Source: Myxococcota bacterium (GTDB lineage Bacteria > Myxococcota_A > UBA9160 > SMWR01). From it: DNA of 64,000 nt. Positions within the stretch are counted from its first letter, which is position 1; every line of letters begins with the position of its first letter. Location of the stretch: the NCBI GenBank assembly GCA_022447545.1, contig JAKVBI010000025.1:33683-97682 (forward strand). Direction: 5' to 3'. This document shows, piece after piece, positions 16,888 through 25,994 of the stretch. Below the pieces are notes generated by a model. It did not search any database. It had not been told where the DNA came from and saw only the letters and a program-made list of their open reading frames with translations. Both the position numbers and the translations under genes were made by a program.

Positions 16888-18152
16888 CGGCTGGCCCGTC
16901 TGATGCGACCCTGGAAAATGGCGCCCTGGCAGGCGTGCGTGTGGTCGAGCTTGCCAGTGAAATGGGTGCTCTGGCCGGCAAGCTGATGGCGGACATGGGA
17001 GCCGACGTGATCCTGGTGGAGCCGCCTGGAGGAGATCCCAGCCGCAACTACCCGCCGTTTCTAGACGACGAGCCCGGTCCCGACCGAAGCCTTTTCTGGT
17101 GGCACTACCAGACGAGCAAGCGCGGCATCGTGCTGGACCTGGAAGAACCGGGCGACCGGGCTCGCTTCACCCGATTGGTGGCCTCCGCGGACGTGCTCCT
17201 CGAATGTGAAGCTCCGGATCGCTTGTCTTCTCTGGGTCTCGACTACCCGGACCTGTCGGCCGACCACCCGGAACTCATCCTGGTGTCGATCACGGGCTTT
17301 GGTCGGAATGCGCCCCGGCGCGATGAACCGTTCACGGATCTCACGCTGCTGGCCAATGGGGGGCCGGCGTGGAGCTGCGGGTACGACGACCATTCGCTGC
17401 CGCCGATCCGGGGGGGCGGCAATCAGGGTTACCAGACGGCATGCCACTACGCCTTCCTGTCGGCCCTGACGGCTCTCTTGCACCGCGAGGTGTCGGGCCG
17501 CGGCCAGCACATCGACGTCAACGCCTTCGCGGCCACCAACGTGACCACCGAGATGGCCTCGTACCACTGGCTCGTCGCCCAGGGCACGGTGCAGCGCCAG
17601 ACCGGTCGCCACGCCCAGGAACAGCCCACCATGGAGGCCCAGATGCAGTGTGCCGATGGTCGTTGGCTGACCACGGGGTTTCCGCCGCGTCGACCTGAGG
17701 AACTTCGCTGGATGCACGACTGGATGGTCGAGTTGGGCGTGGTGGAAGAATTTCCCGAGGCGGTTTTCCTGGAGCAGGGCGCCCAACTCGAAGCCCCCCT
17801 GGATATCTCGAAAATCGGCGTGGATGACCAGACCACCGTGATCTTCGGCGCTGCGCGCGAAGGCATGGTGTTTCTGGCCTCGAAGGTGCCCGCCTACGAG
17901 TTGTTCGTACGGGCACAGGATGTGGGCATCTCCGTGGGGATCATCTACTCCCCCGACGAGGTGCTCGAAGACCGCCACTTCGTGGAACGCGGCTTTCCCG
18001 TGCAGGTGGAGCACCCGGAGTTGGGGCGTTCCTTCACCTACCCCGGTGCGCCCTACAAGTTCGAGAAGTCCCCCTGGCACATCGCTCGGCGCGCGCCCGC
18101 ACTGGGCGAGCACGACGCCGAGGTCTGGGCCGAACTCGAAGCACTCGAGTAG
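16884..18152 (+). CDS. CaiB/BaiF family III CoA-transferase, subunit lacking the catalytic Asp
   Basis: 422-residue homologue of its upstream neighbour, coupled to it by an ATGA overlap. It keeps the N-terminal VVELASEMGALAGKLMADMGADVILVEPP and the GRGQHIDVN element. Where the neighbour has MDHTGG, this protein reads GGGNQGYQTAC; aligning from the following HRE shows no Asp at the catalytic position. I infer a non-catalytic partner in a heterodimer, as in tandem CaiB pairs of the BbsEF kind. Convergent with the aldehyde dehydrogenase (24 nt apart). Confidence 0.85.
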   Translation: MTAGPSDATLENGALAGVRVVELASEMGALAGKLMADMGADVILVEPPGGDPSRNYPPFLDDEPGPDRSLFWWHYQTSKRGIVLDLEEPGDRARFTRLVASADVLLECEAPDRLSSLGLDYPDLSADHPELILVSITGFGRNAPRRDEPFTDLTLLANGGPAWSCGYDDHSLPPIRGGGNQGYQTACHYAFLSALTALLHREVSGRGQHIDVNAFAATNVTTEMASYHWLVAQGTVQRQTGRHAQEQPTMEAQMQCADGRWLTTGFPPRRPEELRWMHDWMVELGVVEEFPEAVFLEQGAQLEAPLDISKIGVDDQTTVIFGAAREGMVFLASKVPAYELFVRAQDVGISVGIIYSPDEVLEDRHFVERGFPVQVEHPELGRSFTYPGAPYKFEKSPWHIARRAPALGEHDAEVWAELEALE

Positions 18153-18176
18153 TCGCTCGTTGGTACCGCGCGCTGA

Positions 18177-19652
18177 TCAGGAACCGGCCGGCTCGGCGAA
18201 GGACTTCACCTCCAGGAACTCTTCGAAGCCCACGGTTCCGTTCTCGCGCCCGAGCCCGGACTCGCGGTAGCCGCCGAAGGGCACCTCGGGGCCGTAATAG
18301 ATGCCGCCGTTGACCGACATGGTGCCGGTCCGGATCCGCCGCGCCACGTTCCGTGCGCGCTCGATGTCTGCGCTGACGACTCCGCCCGAAAGTCCGTAGA
18401 TGGAGTTGTTGGCGATGCGGATGGCATCCTCTTCGTCCTCGTAACCGATCAGGCACTGCACGGGGCCGAAGAACTCCTGCTGGGCGATGGTCGAATCCGG
18501 ATCCACGTGACTGAAGGCCGTGGGCTCGATGAAGTAGCCCTGGGGCAGGTGCTCGGGGCGCTTGCCTCCGCACAGCAGTCGGGATCCCTCTTCGATCCCC
18601 TGGGCGATCATCGCTTCGACCTTCTCTCGCTGCTGCGCGCTACACAGCGGGCCCATCATGTTTTCGGGGTTGGTGGGGTCGCCGTACTTCACGTTGGGCA
18701 TGGTGGCTCCCAGGATCTCGGCGGCCTCGTCCATGCGATCGTTGGGGACGAGCAAACGCGACAGGATCGCGCAGCCCTGTCCCGCGTGTCCGCACACTCC
18801 CATCCCTCCTCCGGCAACGGCCGCTGCGAAGTCCGGGACGTCATCGAGCAGAATGTTGGCCGACTTGCCACCGAGTTCGAGGGCTACGCGCACGACACGC
18901 GGTGCCGTGACTTCGAGGATGCGCTTGCCCGTGGCGGTGGAGCCGGTGAAGGAGACCATGTCGATGCGCGGATCGGTGGTGAGTTGTTCGCCGATCCCGT
19001 TACTTCCCGAGGTGATGGTGTTGATCACGCCGGGCGGGATGTCGGTTTTTTCCTGGATCAGCTGGCCCAGTAGCAGGGTGCACCAGGGGGTCGCTGGGGC
19101 GCCCTTGAGCACCACCGTGCAGCCGGCCGCCAAGGCCCAGCCGGCTTTCTTGATGTTCAACTCGATGGGGAAGTTCCAGGCGGTGATGGCCGCCACCACT
19201 CCCACGGCTTCGCGTTCGATCCAGCGGTGGGATTTGTTGCCGAACACCTCGGCCTCGCCCAGGTCTTCGCTCCACGCGTACTTCTCGAGGAAATCGGCGT
19301 AGTAGTTGAGGCTCTTGACCGGCACGTCGATGCCCGGCCCATAGGTCATGATCTTCGGGCAGCCGACTTCGGCGATGTAGGCCTCGCGCAGATCCTCGAT
19401 GCGCTCGGTAATGGCTTCGTGCAGTTGGCGCAGGCAGCGAGCGCGCAGGGCGTGGTCTCGCGACCAGTCGGTTTCGTCGAAGGCCCGCCGTGCCGCAACG
19501 ACGGCGCGGTCGATGTCCTCGGGCTGGGCGTCGGCGGCCTGGCCGATCACCTGCTCGGTGGCAGGGTTGATGTTGTCGTAGAGACGTCCCCCGGTGGCTT
19601 CTACCAGTTCGCCGTCGATCAACAGTCGTTGTTCGTGCCAGTACTCACTCAT
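18177..19652 (-). CDS. Aldehyde dehydrogenase (NAD(P)-dependent)
   Basis: 491-residue ALDH. Catalytic Glu is in VALELGGKSANILLDD and the nucleophilic Cys in HAGQGCAILSRLLV; AAITAWNFPIE is the cofactor-binding start. It oxidises an aldehyde to the acid. ATG 19652 has GGAGGAT 4 nt upstream. It is last in a minus unit UbiB-kinase / P450 / VOC / ALDH with gaps of 51, 63 and 69 nt, which suits oxidation of an alcohol or methyl group made by the P450. Confidence 0.93.
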   Translation of the reverse strand: MSEYWHEQRLLIDGELVEATGGRLYDNINPATEQVIGQAADAQPEDIDRAVVAARRAFDETDWSRDHALRARCLRQLHEAITERIEDLREAYIAEVGCPKIMTYGPGIDVPVKSLNYYADFLEKYAWSEDLGEAEVFGNKSHRWIEREAVGVVAAITAWNFPIELNIKKAGWALAAGCTVVLKGAPATPWCTLLLGQLIQEKTDIPPGVINTITSGSNGIGEQLTTDPRIDMVSFTGSTATGKRILEVTAPRVVRVALELGGKSANILLDDVPDFAAAVAGGGMGVCGHAGQGCAILSRLLVPNDRMDEAAEILGATMPNVKYGDPTNPENMMGPLCSAQQREKVEAMIAQGIEEGSRLLCGGKRPEHLPQGYFIEPTAFSHVDPDSTIAQQEFFGPVQCLIGYEDEEDAIRIANNSIYGLSGGVVSADIERARNVARRIRTGTMSVNGGIYYGPEVPFGGYRESGLGRENGTVGFEEFLEVKSFAEPAGS

Positions 19653-19721
19653 GGGATCCTCCGTGGGGAATTGTGGGGTGGGTTTCCGCGGATTTGTTGC
19701 TCGCGGGGGTTCGTTGTGGGG

Positions 19722-20186
19722 TCAGCTGCCCCAGTCCAGCGCCGATGCGTTGTCGGGGTCGTGTTCCAGTAATTCGAGGACGTTTCCGAAGGGGTCGCGT
19801 CCGTAGACCCAGCGTCCCGGTGCCTCGCCGTTGGGTTCCCCATTGAAGGGAACGCCAGCGGCCTTGAGCTTCTCGTACTCCTCGCCGAAGTCCGACACTC
19901 CCAAGGCGATGTGTGTGATGCCGCGCTTGCTCACCGGGCGATCCGGGGTGGCGCCCTGGGTGCTCTCGGCCGTGAATTCGAACAACTCGATGCACGAATT
20001 CCCTTTCTTCACCATCGCGACGCGGCAAGCCGAGTCCTCCAGGGCCATGGCGTCATCCATGGGCTGCACGCCCGACGGCCAGCCTGCACTCATGACCTCC
20101 TCGAAGCCGAGCAGGCCGCAATAGAACTCGAGAGCGCGGTCCATATCCGGGACCGAGACGGCAGGGTGGTGGACACCGAGGATCAT
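19722..20186 (-). CDS. VOC-superfamily metalloenzyme (glyoxalase/dioxygenase fold)
   Basis: 154-residue protein with two beta-alpha-beta-beta-beta modules. Likely metal ligands are His in GVHHPAVSVPDMDRALEFY, Glu in CIELFEF, His in GITHIALGV and Glu in GNVLELLE. Roles in the family range from lactoylglutathione lyase to epimerase and extradiol dioxygenase; the FGNVLELLEHD ending is typical of epimerase/lyase members. AAGGAGA precedes ATG 20186. In an operon with a P450 and an aldehyde dehydrogenase. Confidence 0.85.
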   Translation of the reverse strand: MILGVHHPAVSVPDMDRALEFYCGLLGFEEVMSAGWPSGVQPMDDAMALEDSACRVAMVKKGNSCIELFEFTAESTQGATPDRPVSKRGITHIALGVSDFGEEYEKLKAAGVPFNGEPNGEAPGRWVYGRDPFGNVLELLEHDPDNASALDWGS

Positions 20187-20249
20187 GGTCGGGTCTCCTT
20201 ACAGTACGAACCGATCATACCCCCGGCGCGACCCGCTGTGGGCGCGTCT

Positions 20250-21440
20250 TCATCCGAGCCGCATGGGCAGGACCCGGGGGCCGTAGAACATGGGGGTCGT
20301 TAGTGGTTCGAATTGGCGGCCGTTCGTGGGCGTGGCCACGTCGAACCGGTCGAGAAAGGCGTTGACGGCCGCTGTCGCCTCCATGCGCGCCAGAATCGCT
20401 CCGGGGCACTGGTGGGGGCCCGCGCCAAAGGCGAGGTGCTCACGTGCGTTGGCCCGGTCGATGTCGAAGCGGTCGGCGTCCTCGAAATGAGCCTCGTCGC
20501 GGTTTGCCGAGGCCAGTCCGATGAAAATCTGATCGCCCGGTTCGAAGCATTGGCCCTCGATCTCGATGGGCGCCACGCAGCTGCGGACCATGAACTGGGT
20601 GGGGGAGAAGATGCGAAGAGCCTCTTCGATGGCATTGGGGATCAGTGAACGGTCGGCGCGCACCCTCTGGTAGAGATCCGGTTCGCAGGCCAGGCTGTGG
20701 AGCAACCCCCCAATCATGTCACGTGTGGTTTCGGCGCCCGCACCCAGCAGGAAGAAGAGCTGTGCGCACACGAAACGCGGCGATAGGCGTTGCCCATCGA
20801 CTTCGCCGCGCAGAAGGTGGCTGATGCCGTCGTCGGGCCACTCGTCTTCGGGAATCGCGGTGCGGCGCGCCAGATGGCCTTCGATGTAGCCATAGAAGGC
20901 CGGGTGGATGTCGCGCTGGGTGTTGCCCGAGCCGGGACGCATGTCCAGCGCGCGTTCGCAGACCTCGACGGTCCATTGGTAGAGCTGGATGGCGTCATCG
21001 ATGGGCCATCCCAGCAGCCAACACACGGTGCTGGCGGGGATGGCGTCGACATAGTGGGCCATGACGTCCACTTCGTCGTTGGCATCGCGTGAGCCGAGGT
21101 CGTCGAGCAGTCGTTGGCACAGCTGGTCGACGAAGGGTTTGGCCCGGCTGGATTTGTGGGGCGCGATCAGGCCGTTGACGATGCGGCGGATCTTTCCGTG
21201 ACGCGGCTCGAGTAGACCATTGAAGGCCTGCTCTTCCTCGGGAACATCAGCGGCGCCCACGGCCCCACCGAAGTGGTCGATGGCAGGGAGAGCCCGGGAG
21301 ACTGCTGCGCGGTTCGAAAGGTAGTAGGGGCCGGCATCGCCCAGAATCTGGCGAATGGGTTGTTGGCGCCGCAGCGCCGCCATGGCGGCGAAGCGCGTCT
21401 CCGGCGAATGCTTGTCCAGCAGATCCTGATCGAAGTCCAT
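20250..21440 (-). CDS. Cytochrome P450
   Basis: 396-residue soluble bacterial P450. I-helix LGAGAETTRDMI, ExxR as EALR, and the heme loop FGAGPHQCPGA with the Cys ligand near residue 350 are all present. It would hydroxylate a hydrophobic substrate using a ferredoxin and reductase that are not in this window. TAGAGT 11 nt before ATG 21440, with no SD site, may mark its own leaderless-type promoter, although the gene also lies 51 nt after the UbiB-type kinase. Confidence 0.93.
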   Translation of the reverse strand: MDFDQDLLDKHSPETRFAAMAALRRQQPIRQILGDAGPYYLSNRAAVSRALPAIDHFGGAVGAADVPEEEQAFNGLLEPRHGKIRRIVNGLIAPHKSSRAKPFVDQLCQRLLDDLGSRDANDEVDVMAHYVDAIPASTVCWLLGWPIDDAIQLYQWTVEVCERALDMRPGSGNTQRDIHPAFYGYIEGHLARRTAIPEDEWPDDGISHLLRGEVDGQRLSPRFVCAQLFFLLGAGAETTRDMIGGLLHSLACEPDLYQRVRADRSLIPNAIEEALRIFSPTQFMVRSCVAPIEIEGQCFEPGDQIFIGLASANRDEAHFEDADRFDIDRANAREHLAFGAGPHQCPGAILARMEATAAVNAFLDRFDVATPTNGRQFEPLTTPMFYGPRVLPMRLG

Positions 21441-21491
21441 GCCTGGCGGACACTCTACTCCGATGGAGTGGGAGATGCGTCTCGGGTCGTT

Positions 21492-22829
21492 TCAGAGGCC
21501 CGCGCGGGCCAGGGCGTGCTGGAGCAGTGTCTTGGCGTCGACTCGCGCCCTCAGGCGGCTGCACAACAGGAAGGTTCCGCCGAGCTTGCGCTGGAGGAAG
21601 AGTGTCGCCGGAGGCGGGGGGCGCCACATTCCGTGGGACAGCACCAGTTCGGTGCCCGCTTCCCGCGCGCGGCCCGGCAGGTCCGAGCTGTCGAAAGGGT
21701 AGGGGCCATCGTGCCGGAAGGGCTCTGTGGCCAGAGAGATCAGGTCCAGCATGGCCTCGGTCTGTTCTGCCCGGTCACTCGTGTCGACGAAGCCGATTCG
21801 TCGAGCCGCTGCGCGCAAGGCATCCCGGTCGTCTGCAGCCGCCGCCTGGAACAAGCGCGCGTAGCCTTCCGACAGTTTTTTCGAGATTTCCTGGCCGGCC
21901 CCCAGGTCCAGGAGACCGATGCGTTCGTTGGAGAGCCACAGGTAGTTGGCGAAATTGGGGTCCGTTTGCATGAAGCGAAACTCGAACAACTCGCGCAGCA
22001 GGAGTTCGAGGAGCAGCGTTCCGGCTCGGTCGCGCGCCGGCTGGTCGTGATCGGCTCCGCTCAGGTCCTCGAGGGGGAGGCCCTTCAGGCGGTCCATGGC
22101 CAGCACCCGCGAGGTGGTGAAGTCCTCGTGAACTCGCGGCACGATCACGTCGGGCTCGTCCTCGAGCAGGACGCCGTAGCGGCTGAGGTAACGGGCCTCT
22201 CGCTGGTAGTCGGATTCGCGCTTCAGCTGCTTCTTGACCTCGGCGATGATCGGATCGAAATCAATCTGGCCCGGCAATATGCGCGCTACGCGAAGGGCGG
22301 CTGCCAGGTTGTCGACGTCACTGTCGATGCTGTCGGCGACTCCCGGGTACTGGATCTTCAGGGCGAGCTTGCGACCGTCGCGGGTGGTGGCCTCGTGGAC
22401 CTGACCGATGGAGGCTGCCGCAATGGGGGTGTCATCGAATTCGAGAAAGCGCTCCTGCCAATCCGGGCCCCAGGCCCGGTTGAGCACCCGGTGGAGTTGT
22501 TCGACGGGCATGGCATCGCCTTCGGCGCGTAGAACCGCCAGGGCATCCGCAACCTCAGGGGGCAGGAGGTCTTCGGCTTCCATGGACAGCATCTGTCCCA
22601 TCTTCATGGCCGCCCCGCGCATGGTGGACAGGCTGCGGGCCAGGCGCTCGGCGTTCGATCCGGTCAGAAAGGCGCTGGTGCCCGATTCGTCGGCCCCCCC
22701 GAGACGGCGCAGTCCCTCGGCGGCACCACCCAGGGCGATCTCGCCCGCCAACCAACCCAGGCGGGCCATGCGCTCGATCCGTCCGGACGGAACGCGCGAG
22801 CGGCGGGAGGGACGTCTCGGTTCGGTCAT
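21492..22829 (-). CDS. UbiB/COQ8 (ABC1) family atypical kinase
   Basis: 445-residue ABC1 kinase-like protein. KMGQ in GAAMKMGQMLSMEAEDLLPP, the Ala-rich loop IAAASIGQVHEA, nucleotide-binding Lys in LALKIQYPG, catalytic-loop TDPNFANYLW and DLG in GLLDLGAG are intact. The family supports ubiquinone or other lipid biosynthesis through ATPase activity. Located 51 nt before the P450 gene on the same strand, it may serve lipid extraction for that pathway. GAGGAC precedes ATG 22829. The first ~60 residues are Arg-rich and poorly conserved. Confidence 0.9.
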   Translation of the reverse strand: MTEPRRPSRRSRVPSGRIERMARLGWLAGEIALGGAAEGLRRLGGADESGTSAFLTGSNAERLARSLSTMRGAAMKMGQMLSMEAEDLLPPEVADALAVLRAEGDAMPVEQLHRVLNRAWGPDWQERFLEFDDTPIAAASIGQVHEATTRDGRKLALKIQYPGVADSIDSDVDNLAAALRVARILPGQIDFDPIIAEVKKQLKRESDYQREARYLSRYGVLLEDEPDVIVPRVHEDFTTSRVLAMDRLKGLPLEDLSGADHDQPARDRAGTLLLELLLRELFEFRFMQTDPNFANYLWLSNERIGLLDLGAGQEISKKLSEGYARLFQAAAADDRDALRAAARRIGFVDTSDRAEQTEAMLDLISLATEPFRHDGPYPFDSSDLPGRAREAGTELVLSHGMWRPPPPATLFLQRKLGGTFLLCSRLRARVDAKTLLQHALARAGL

Positions 22830-23430
22830 GTCCTCGTTCTCTAGGGTGCGGGTTGCAATCTTGCGGCGTGGTGCGTTGCACGGTCTCGGCGCCGGTGGCG
22901 ATTCGTGTCCTGCGCGGAAACCACCGTATCCGCAACGAGGTGTTCCATTCCCCGGGCTGGACTCTACCGAAACCGGTTGGTTTCGACCGGCGCCTTCAGG
23001 CCTGGAGAATTTAGCGTCGAGACGATCCTTCGGGTGCTCGATTCCCGGGTGTCCGCCGAGTGGAGCTTCGTTTCAGGGAGCACTGCGCATTTTACCCGCC
23101 CTGGAAGCCTGGCGATTCACATCCCTTCCTCTCTGTGTGTAGGGGGCGAAGTGTCAGCGTCCGACGAAGATCGCCCTGTTTCTGTGTTCTGGAACGACTG
23201 GGAGAGAGTGCGCGGTGATCGCTTCAGGAAGGTCTTCAAGAAACGGGAGCGGATGGCTCGATCCGAGCTCGGCGAGGATCGCAATGTCACCGGCGTGAGG
23301 TTTGAGTTTGCGGATGGCACTGAGTAAAGTGTTCGGATCCAACGCCCGGACGGATGTGCGAAGGCGTGACGAAATCCGGCTGCATAGTGATCGTGTTTCC
23401 GGTTCGAGCGGTTGAGAAGGAGTCTCCGGC
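22830..23430. other. Intergenic region between UbiB-type kinase and sulfatase
   Basis: About 600 nt between divergent genes, visibly less GC-rich than its surroundings. Both strands have open frames (22905-23327 plus; 23154-23633 minus) but neither shows a recognisable domain nor gene-like composition. It contains a short hairpin at 22968-22985. No clear TTGACA/TATAAT pair stands out. Confidence 0.5.
22968..22985. repeat. Perfect inverted repeat, 7-bp arms
   Basis: CGAAACC / GGTTTCG around a GGTT loop, in the long intergenic region upstream of the sulfatase. It could be an operator or an RNA hairpin; no T-run follows, so it is not a typical terminator. Confidence 0.4.
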
Positions 23431-24849
23431 CTGAACCATCGAGCGATACGGATCTTTCGAGCGGGGCTGGCCGGGTTCGTTTGCGCCGCGATCCTCTTCG
23501 GTTGCGGTTTCGACCGGGGCTTCGACGACGCGGATGAGTCTGAACCGCCCATTCCGCACATCGTGATTGTGCTCGCCGACGATCTGGGATGGGGAGATGT
23601 CGGATACCACGGAAGCGAGATCCGAACCCCCAATATCGATGGGCTCGCTGAGGAGGGAGTGCGGCTCGAGTCGTTCTACACCCTTCAGTCGTGTAGCCCG
23701 GCCCGTGCTGCTTTGATGACCGGTCGGTATCCCATGCGCTACGGATTTGCGCGCGGGGCGGTGCGCGACAATGGAAGCATGGTCCTCCCCACACGCGAGA
23801 GGACCCTCGCGGAAGTGCTGAGCGCGGTGGGCTATCGCACGGTGCTGACGGGAAAATGGCACCTCGGGCACGGCCCGGGCCACACGCCCATCGACCGCGG
23901 ATTCGAAGAGCAGTACGGCGGTTACCTGTCGGGCGCAGGTTATTTCGACCGGCTCCGGGGGCATCCGTCGTATCGCCTCGACTGGTATCGGAATGGCAAG
24001 CCGTTGGCGGAGACGGGCTATACGACCGACCTCATCGCCGCCGAGGCTGAAAACGTCATCGTTGGCCACGACCTCGCGCGCCGGCTCTTCCTCTACGTGC
24101 CCTTTACCGCCCCGCATGTGCCCTTGGAAGCGCCACCGGCGATCGTGGCAAGTTACGAACACCTTGCCGATCCCGAGCGTCGGGTCTACGCCGCCATGGT
24201 CGAGAGCCTCGATGCGGGCGTGGGTCGGATTCTTCGAGCGCTCGATCAGCGCGGGATGCGGGACGACACCCTCGTCGTCTTCCTATCCGACAACGGTGCC
24301 GCCACCTACCAGGCCGGAAGCAACGCACCGCTTCGCGGTGGCAAGAAGGATCTCTACGAGGGGGGGCTCCGGGTGCCGGCCATCGCCGCGTGGCCGGGAA
24401 CCCTCGAGAGTGGCCGAGAGGTCGACGTTCCCCTGCATATGGTGGATTGGTTCCCGACCCTCGTTCGACTCTCCCGCGCGAAGTTGAAGCCGGACCTTCC
24501 CCTCGATGGCATCGACATTTGGCCCACTCTGGTCGAGGGTCGAGACACGGGCCGTGAAGAGTTGCTACTCAACTACATCCGGCCCAGCCATGGGGCACTG
24601 CGCCGAGGTGCCTGGAAATTCTTGGCGTTGAAATGCAAAGATGGGAAGGTTTGGACGGAACTCTTCAACCTCGAGAAGGATCCCGAAGAAAGCACGGATC
24701 TCTCTACGGCCCATCCCGAGATCGCGGCAGACCTGCGCGATCGACTCGACATCTGGGGAGAGCAGGCGTCGAAAAAACCCAAAGCCGGCAGCCGCGCCTC
24801 TCCGTGTGGACGGGAGGCCTCCGACCTCTCTGGAGCGAATGAATCATGA
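23431..24849 (+). CDS. Type I sulfatase, predicted lipoprotein, probable CTG start
   Basis: Sulfatase/arylsulfatase A family, 472 residues with the start chosen here. The formylglycine motif CSPARAALMTGR has its Cys at residue 88; metal ligands are in VLADDLGWGD and FLSDNGAA; GKWHLGHG and KKDLYEGGLRVP are also conserved. The first ordinary start, GTG 23563, would cut into the first core strand. The frame is open back to TGA 23413 and encodes an Arg-containing n-region, a hydrophobic stretch and Cys in AILFGCGF, a lipobox-like sequence. CTG 23431, 8 nt after AAGGAG, is the only plausible start. It desulfates an external ester, anchored to the envelope. Its stop overlaps the next ATG. Confidence 0.85.
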   Translation: MNHRAIRIFRAGLAGFVCAAILFGCGFDRGFDDADESEPPIPHIVIVLADDLGWGDVGYHGSEIRTPNIDGLAEEGVRLESFYTLQSCSPARAALMTGRYPMRYGFARGAVRDNGSMVLPTRERTLAEVLSAVGYRTVLTGKWHLGHGPGHTPIDRGFEEQYGGYLSGAGYFDRLRGHPSYRLDWYRNGKPLAETGYTTDLIAAEAENVIVGHDLARRLFLYVPFTAPHVPLEAPPAIVASYEHLADPERRVYAAMVESLDAGVGRILRALDQRGMRDDTLVVFLSDNGAATYQAGSNAPLRGGKKDLYEGGLRVPAIAAWPGTLESGREVDVPLHMVDWFPTLVRLSRAKLKPDLPLDGIDIWPTLVEGRDTGREELLLNYIRPSHGALRRGAWKFLALKCKDGKVWTELFNLEKDPEESTDLSTAHPEIAADLRDRLDIWGEQASKKPKAGSRASPCGREASDLSGANES

Positions 24850-25970
24850 CCGCAGGCCCCGACCCCGAAGAAACTCCCAAGCCCCAGAAGGACCTCACCC
24901 CCTACATCGAGGGTCTCGAGGGCTGGTTCCGTCGCCAGTGGTCCCACGCCCGGGACCTCCGGGTCCACGACCTGTCGATCCCCATGGCGACGGGGTTCTC
25001 CAACGAAACGGTTTTCTTCGAAGTCGCCTGGTCGGCCGACGGTGTGGAGCACGACGAGCGCTTCGTGGCGCGCATCGAACCCCCCGACGGCGGGATCTTT
25101 CCCGAGCAGAATCAGGCTTGCGCGGTTTCCGTGGCGGTCCAACAGCGGATCATGCATGCCGTGGAAGCCACCGGAGTGGCACCGATTCCGCCCATGCTTC
25201 CCTACGAGCCCGACCCCTCAGTGCTTGGCCAGCCCTTTTTCGTGATGGGCTTCGTGCCCGGCGTGATCCCCGCCGATACACCGCGTTACACCCAGGCCGG
25301 ATTTCTGGTGGACGAGGCCACTCCTGAGGATCGGACGCGCATGCTCGAAAGCGGCCTCGAGGCCATGGCGGCGCTGCACGGTATCGACTGGCGTGAGGCG
25401 GGCCTCGAGTGGCTGGCTTCCGACGGCGAACGCCCCCCGAGCCAGCGTCAACAGGTCGAGATCTACCGCCGCTACGTGGAGGCCGAGTTGCGGGGCCGTC
25501 CCCATCCGGCCGTCCATCAGGCTCTGGATTGGCTCGAGGCCAACGATCCCCAGGACGAACGCATCGGCCTTTCCTGGGGAGATGCGCGCCTGGGCAACAT
25601 CATCTGGCAGGACTACCGCTGTGCTGCGGTGGTCGACTGGGAGGCCTGCGCGCTGTGTCCCACCGAGGCCGACGTGGGGTGGTGGTTGATGTTCGACCGC
25701 ATGTCCCACGAGGACCTCGGCGCCGAACGCCTGGCCGGCTTCCCCACGCGATCGCAGATGATCGCCCACTACGAAAAAGTGTCGGGTCGCGAAGTTCGCG
25801 ATCCCCACTACTGGGAGGTCTTCGGCGCCCTGCGCTTCTGCGCGATCTTCATTCGTCTGGGCGACCGCATGATGAGCCACGGTCTGGTACCGCCGGACTC
25901 GACGATGTTCTCCGAGAACATGGTCAGTGATTCGTTGCTGCGATTGTTGGCCGACGGTCCGAAACCCTGA
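24846..25970 (+). CDS. APH-fold phosphotransferase coupled to the sulfatase
   Basis: 374-residue APH-type kinase of the acyl-CoA-associated group. The catalytic loop reads LSWGDARLGN, with Trp where the Brenner His stands but catalytic Asp and Asn kept; the metal site is VVDWEAC. This His-to-Trp change occurs in a known branch, so activity is possible. ATG 24846 overlaps the sulfatase stop (ATGA), so translation is coupled. A cytoplasmic kinase tied to a secreted sulfatase suggests that the desulfated alcohol is imported and then phosphorylated; this is inference. Confidence 0.85.
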   Translation: MTAGPDPEETPKPQKDLTPYIEGLEGWFRRQWSHARDLRVHDLSIPMATGFSNETVFFEVAWSADGVEHDERFVARIEPPDGGIFPEQNQACAVSVAVQQRIMHAVEATGVAPIPPMLPYEPDPSVLGQPFFVMGFVPGVIPADTPRYTQAGFLVDEATPEDRTRMLESGLEAMAALHGIDWREAGLEWLASDGERPPSQRQQVEIYRRYVEAELRGRPHPAVHQALDWLEANDPQDERIGLSWGDARLGNIIWQDYRCAAVVDWEACALCPTEADVGWWLMFDRMSHEDLGAERLAGFPTRSQMIAHYEKVSGREVRDPHYWEVFGALRFCAIFIRLGDRMMSHGLVPPDSTMFSENMVSDSLLRLLADGPKP

Positions 25971-25994
25971 ACGGGCCGACGTGAGGCGCAGCCC

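Noticed and set aside
22905-23633. Possible small genes on both strands of the 600-nt gap
   Set aside because: No recognisable domain, no SD site, and the minus frame runs into the sulfatase signal peptide.
24846-25970. Antibiotic resistance role for the APH-fold proteins
   Set aside because: Sequence style and neighbours (ACAD, sulfatase, amidohydrolase) match the metabolic branch, not aminoglycoside kinases.
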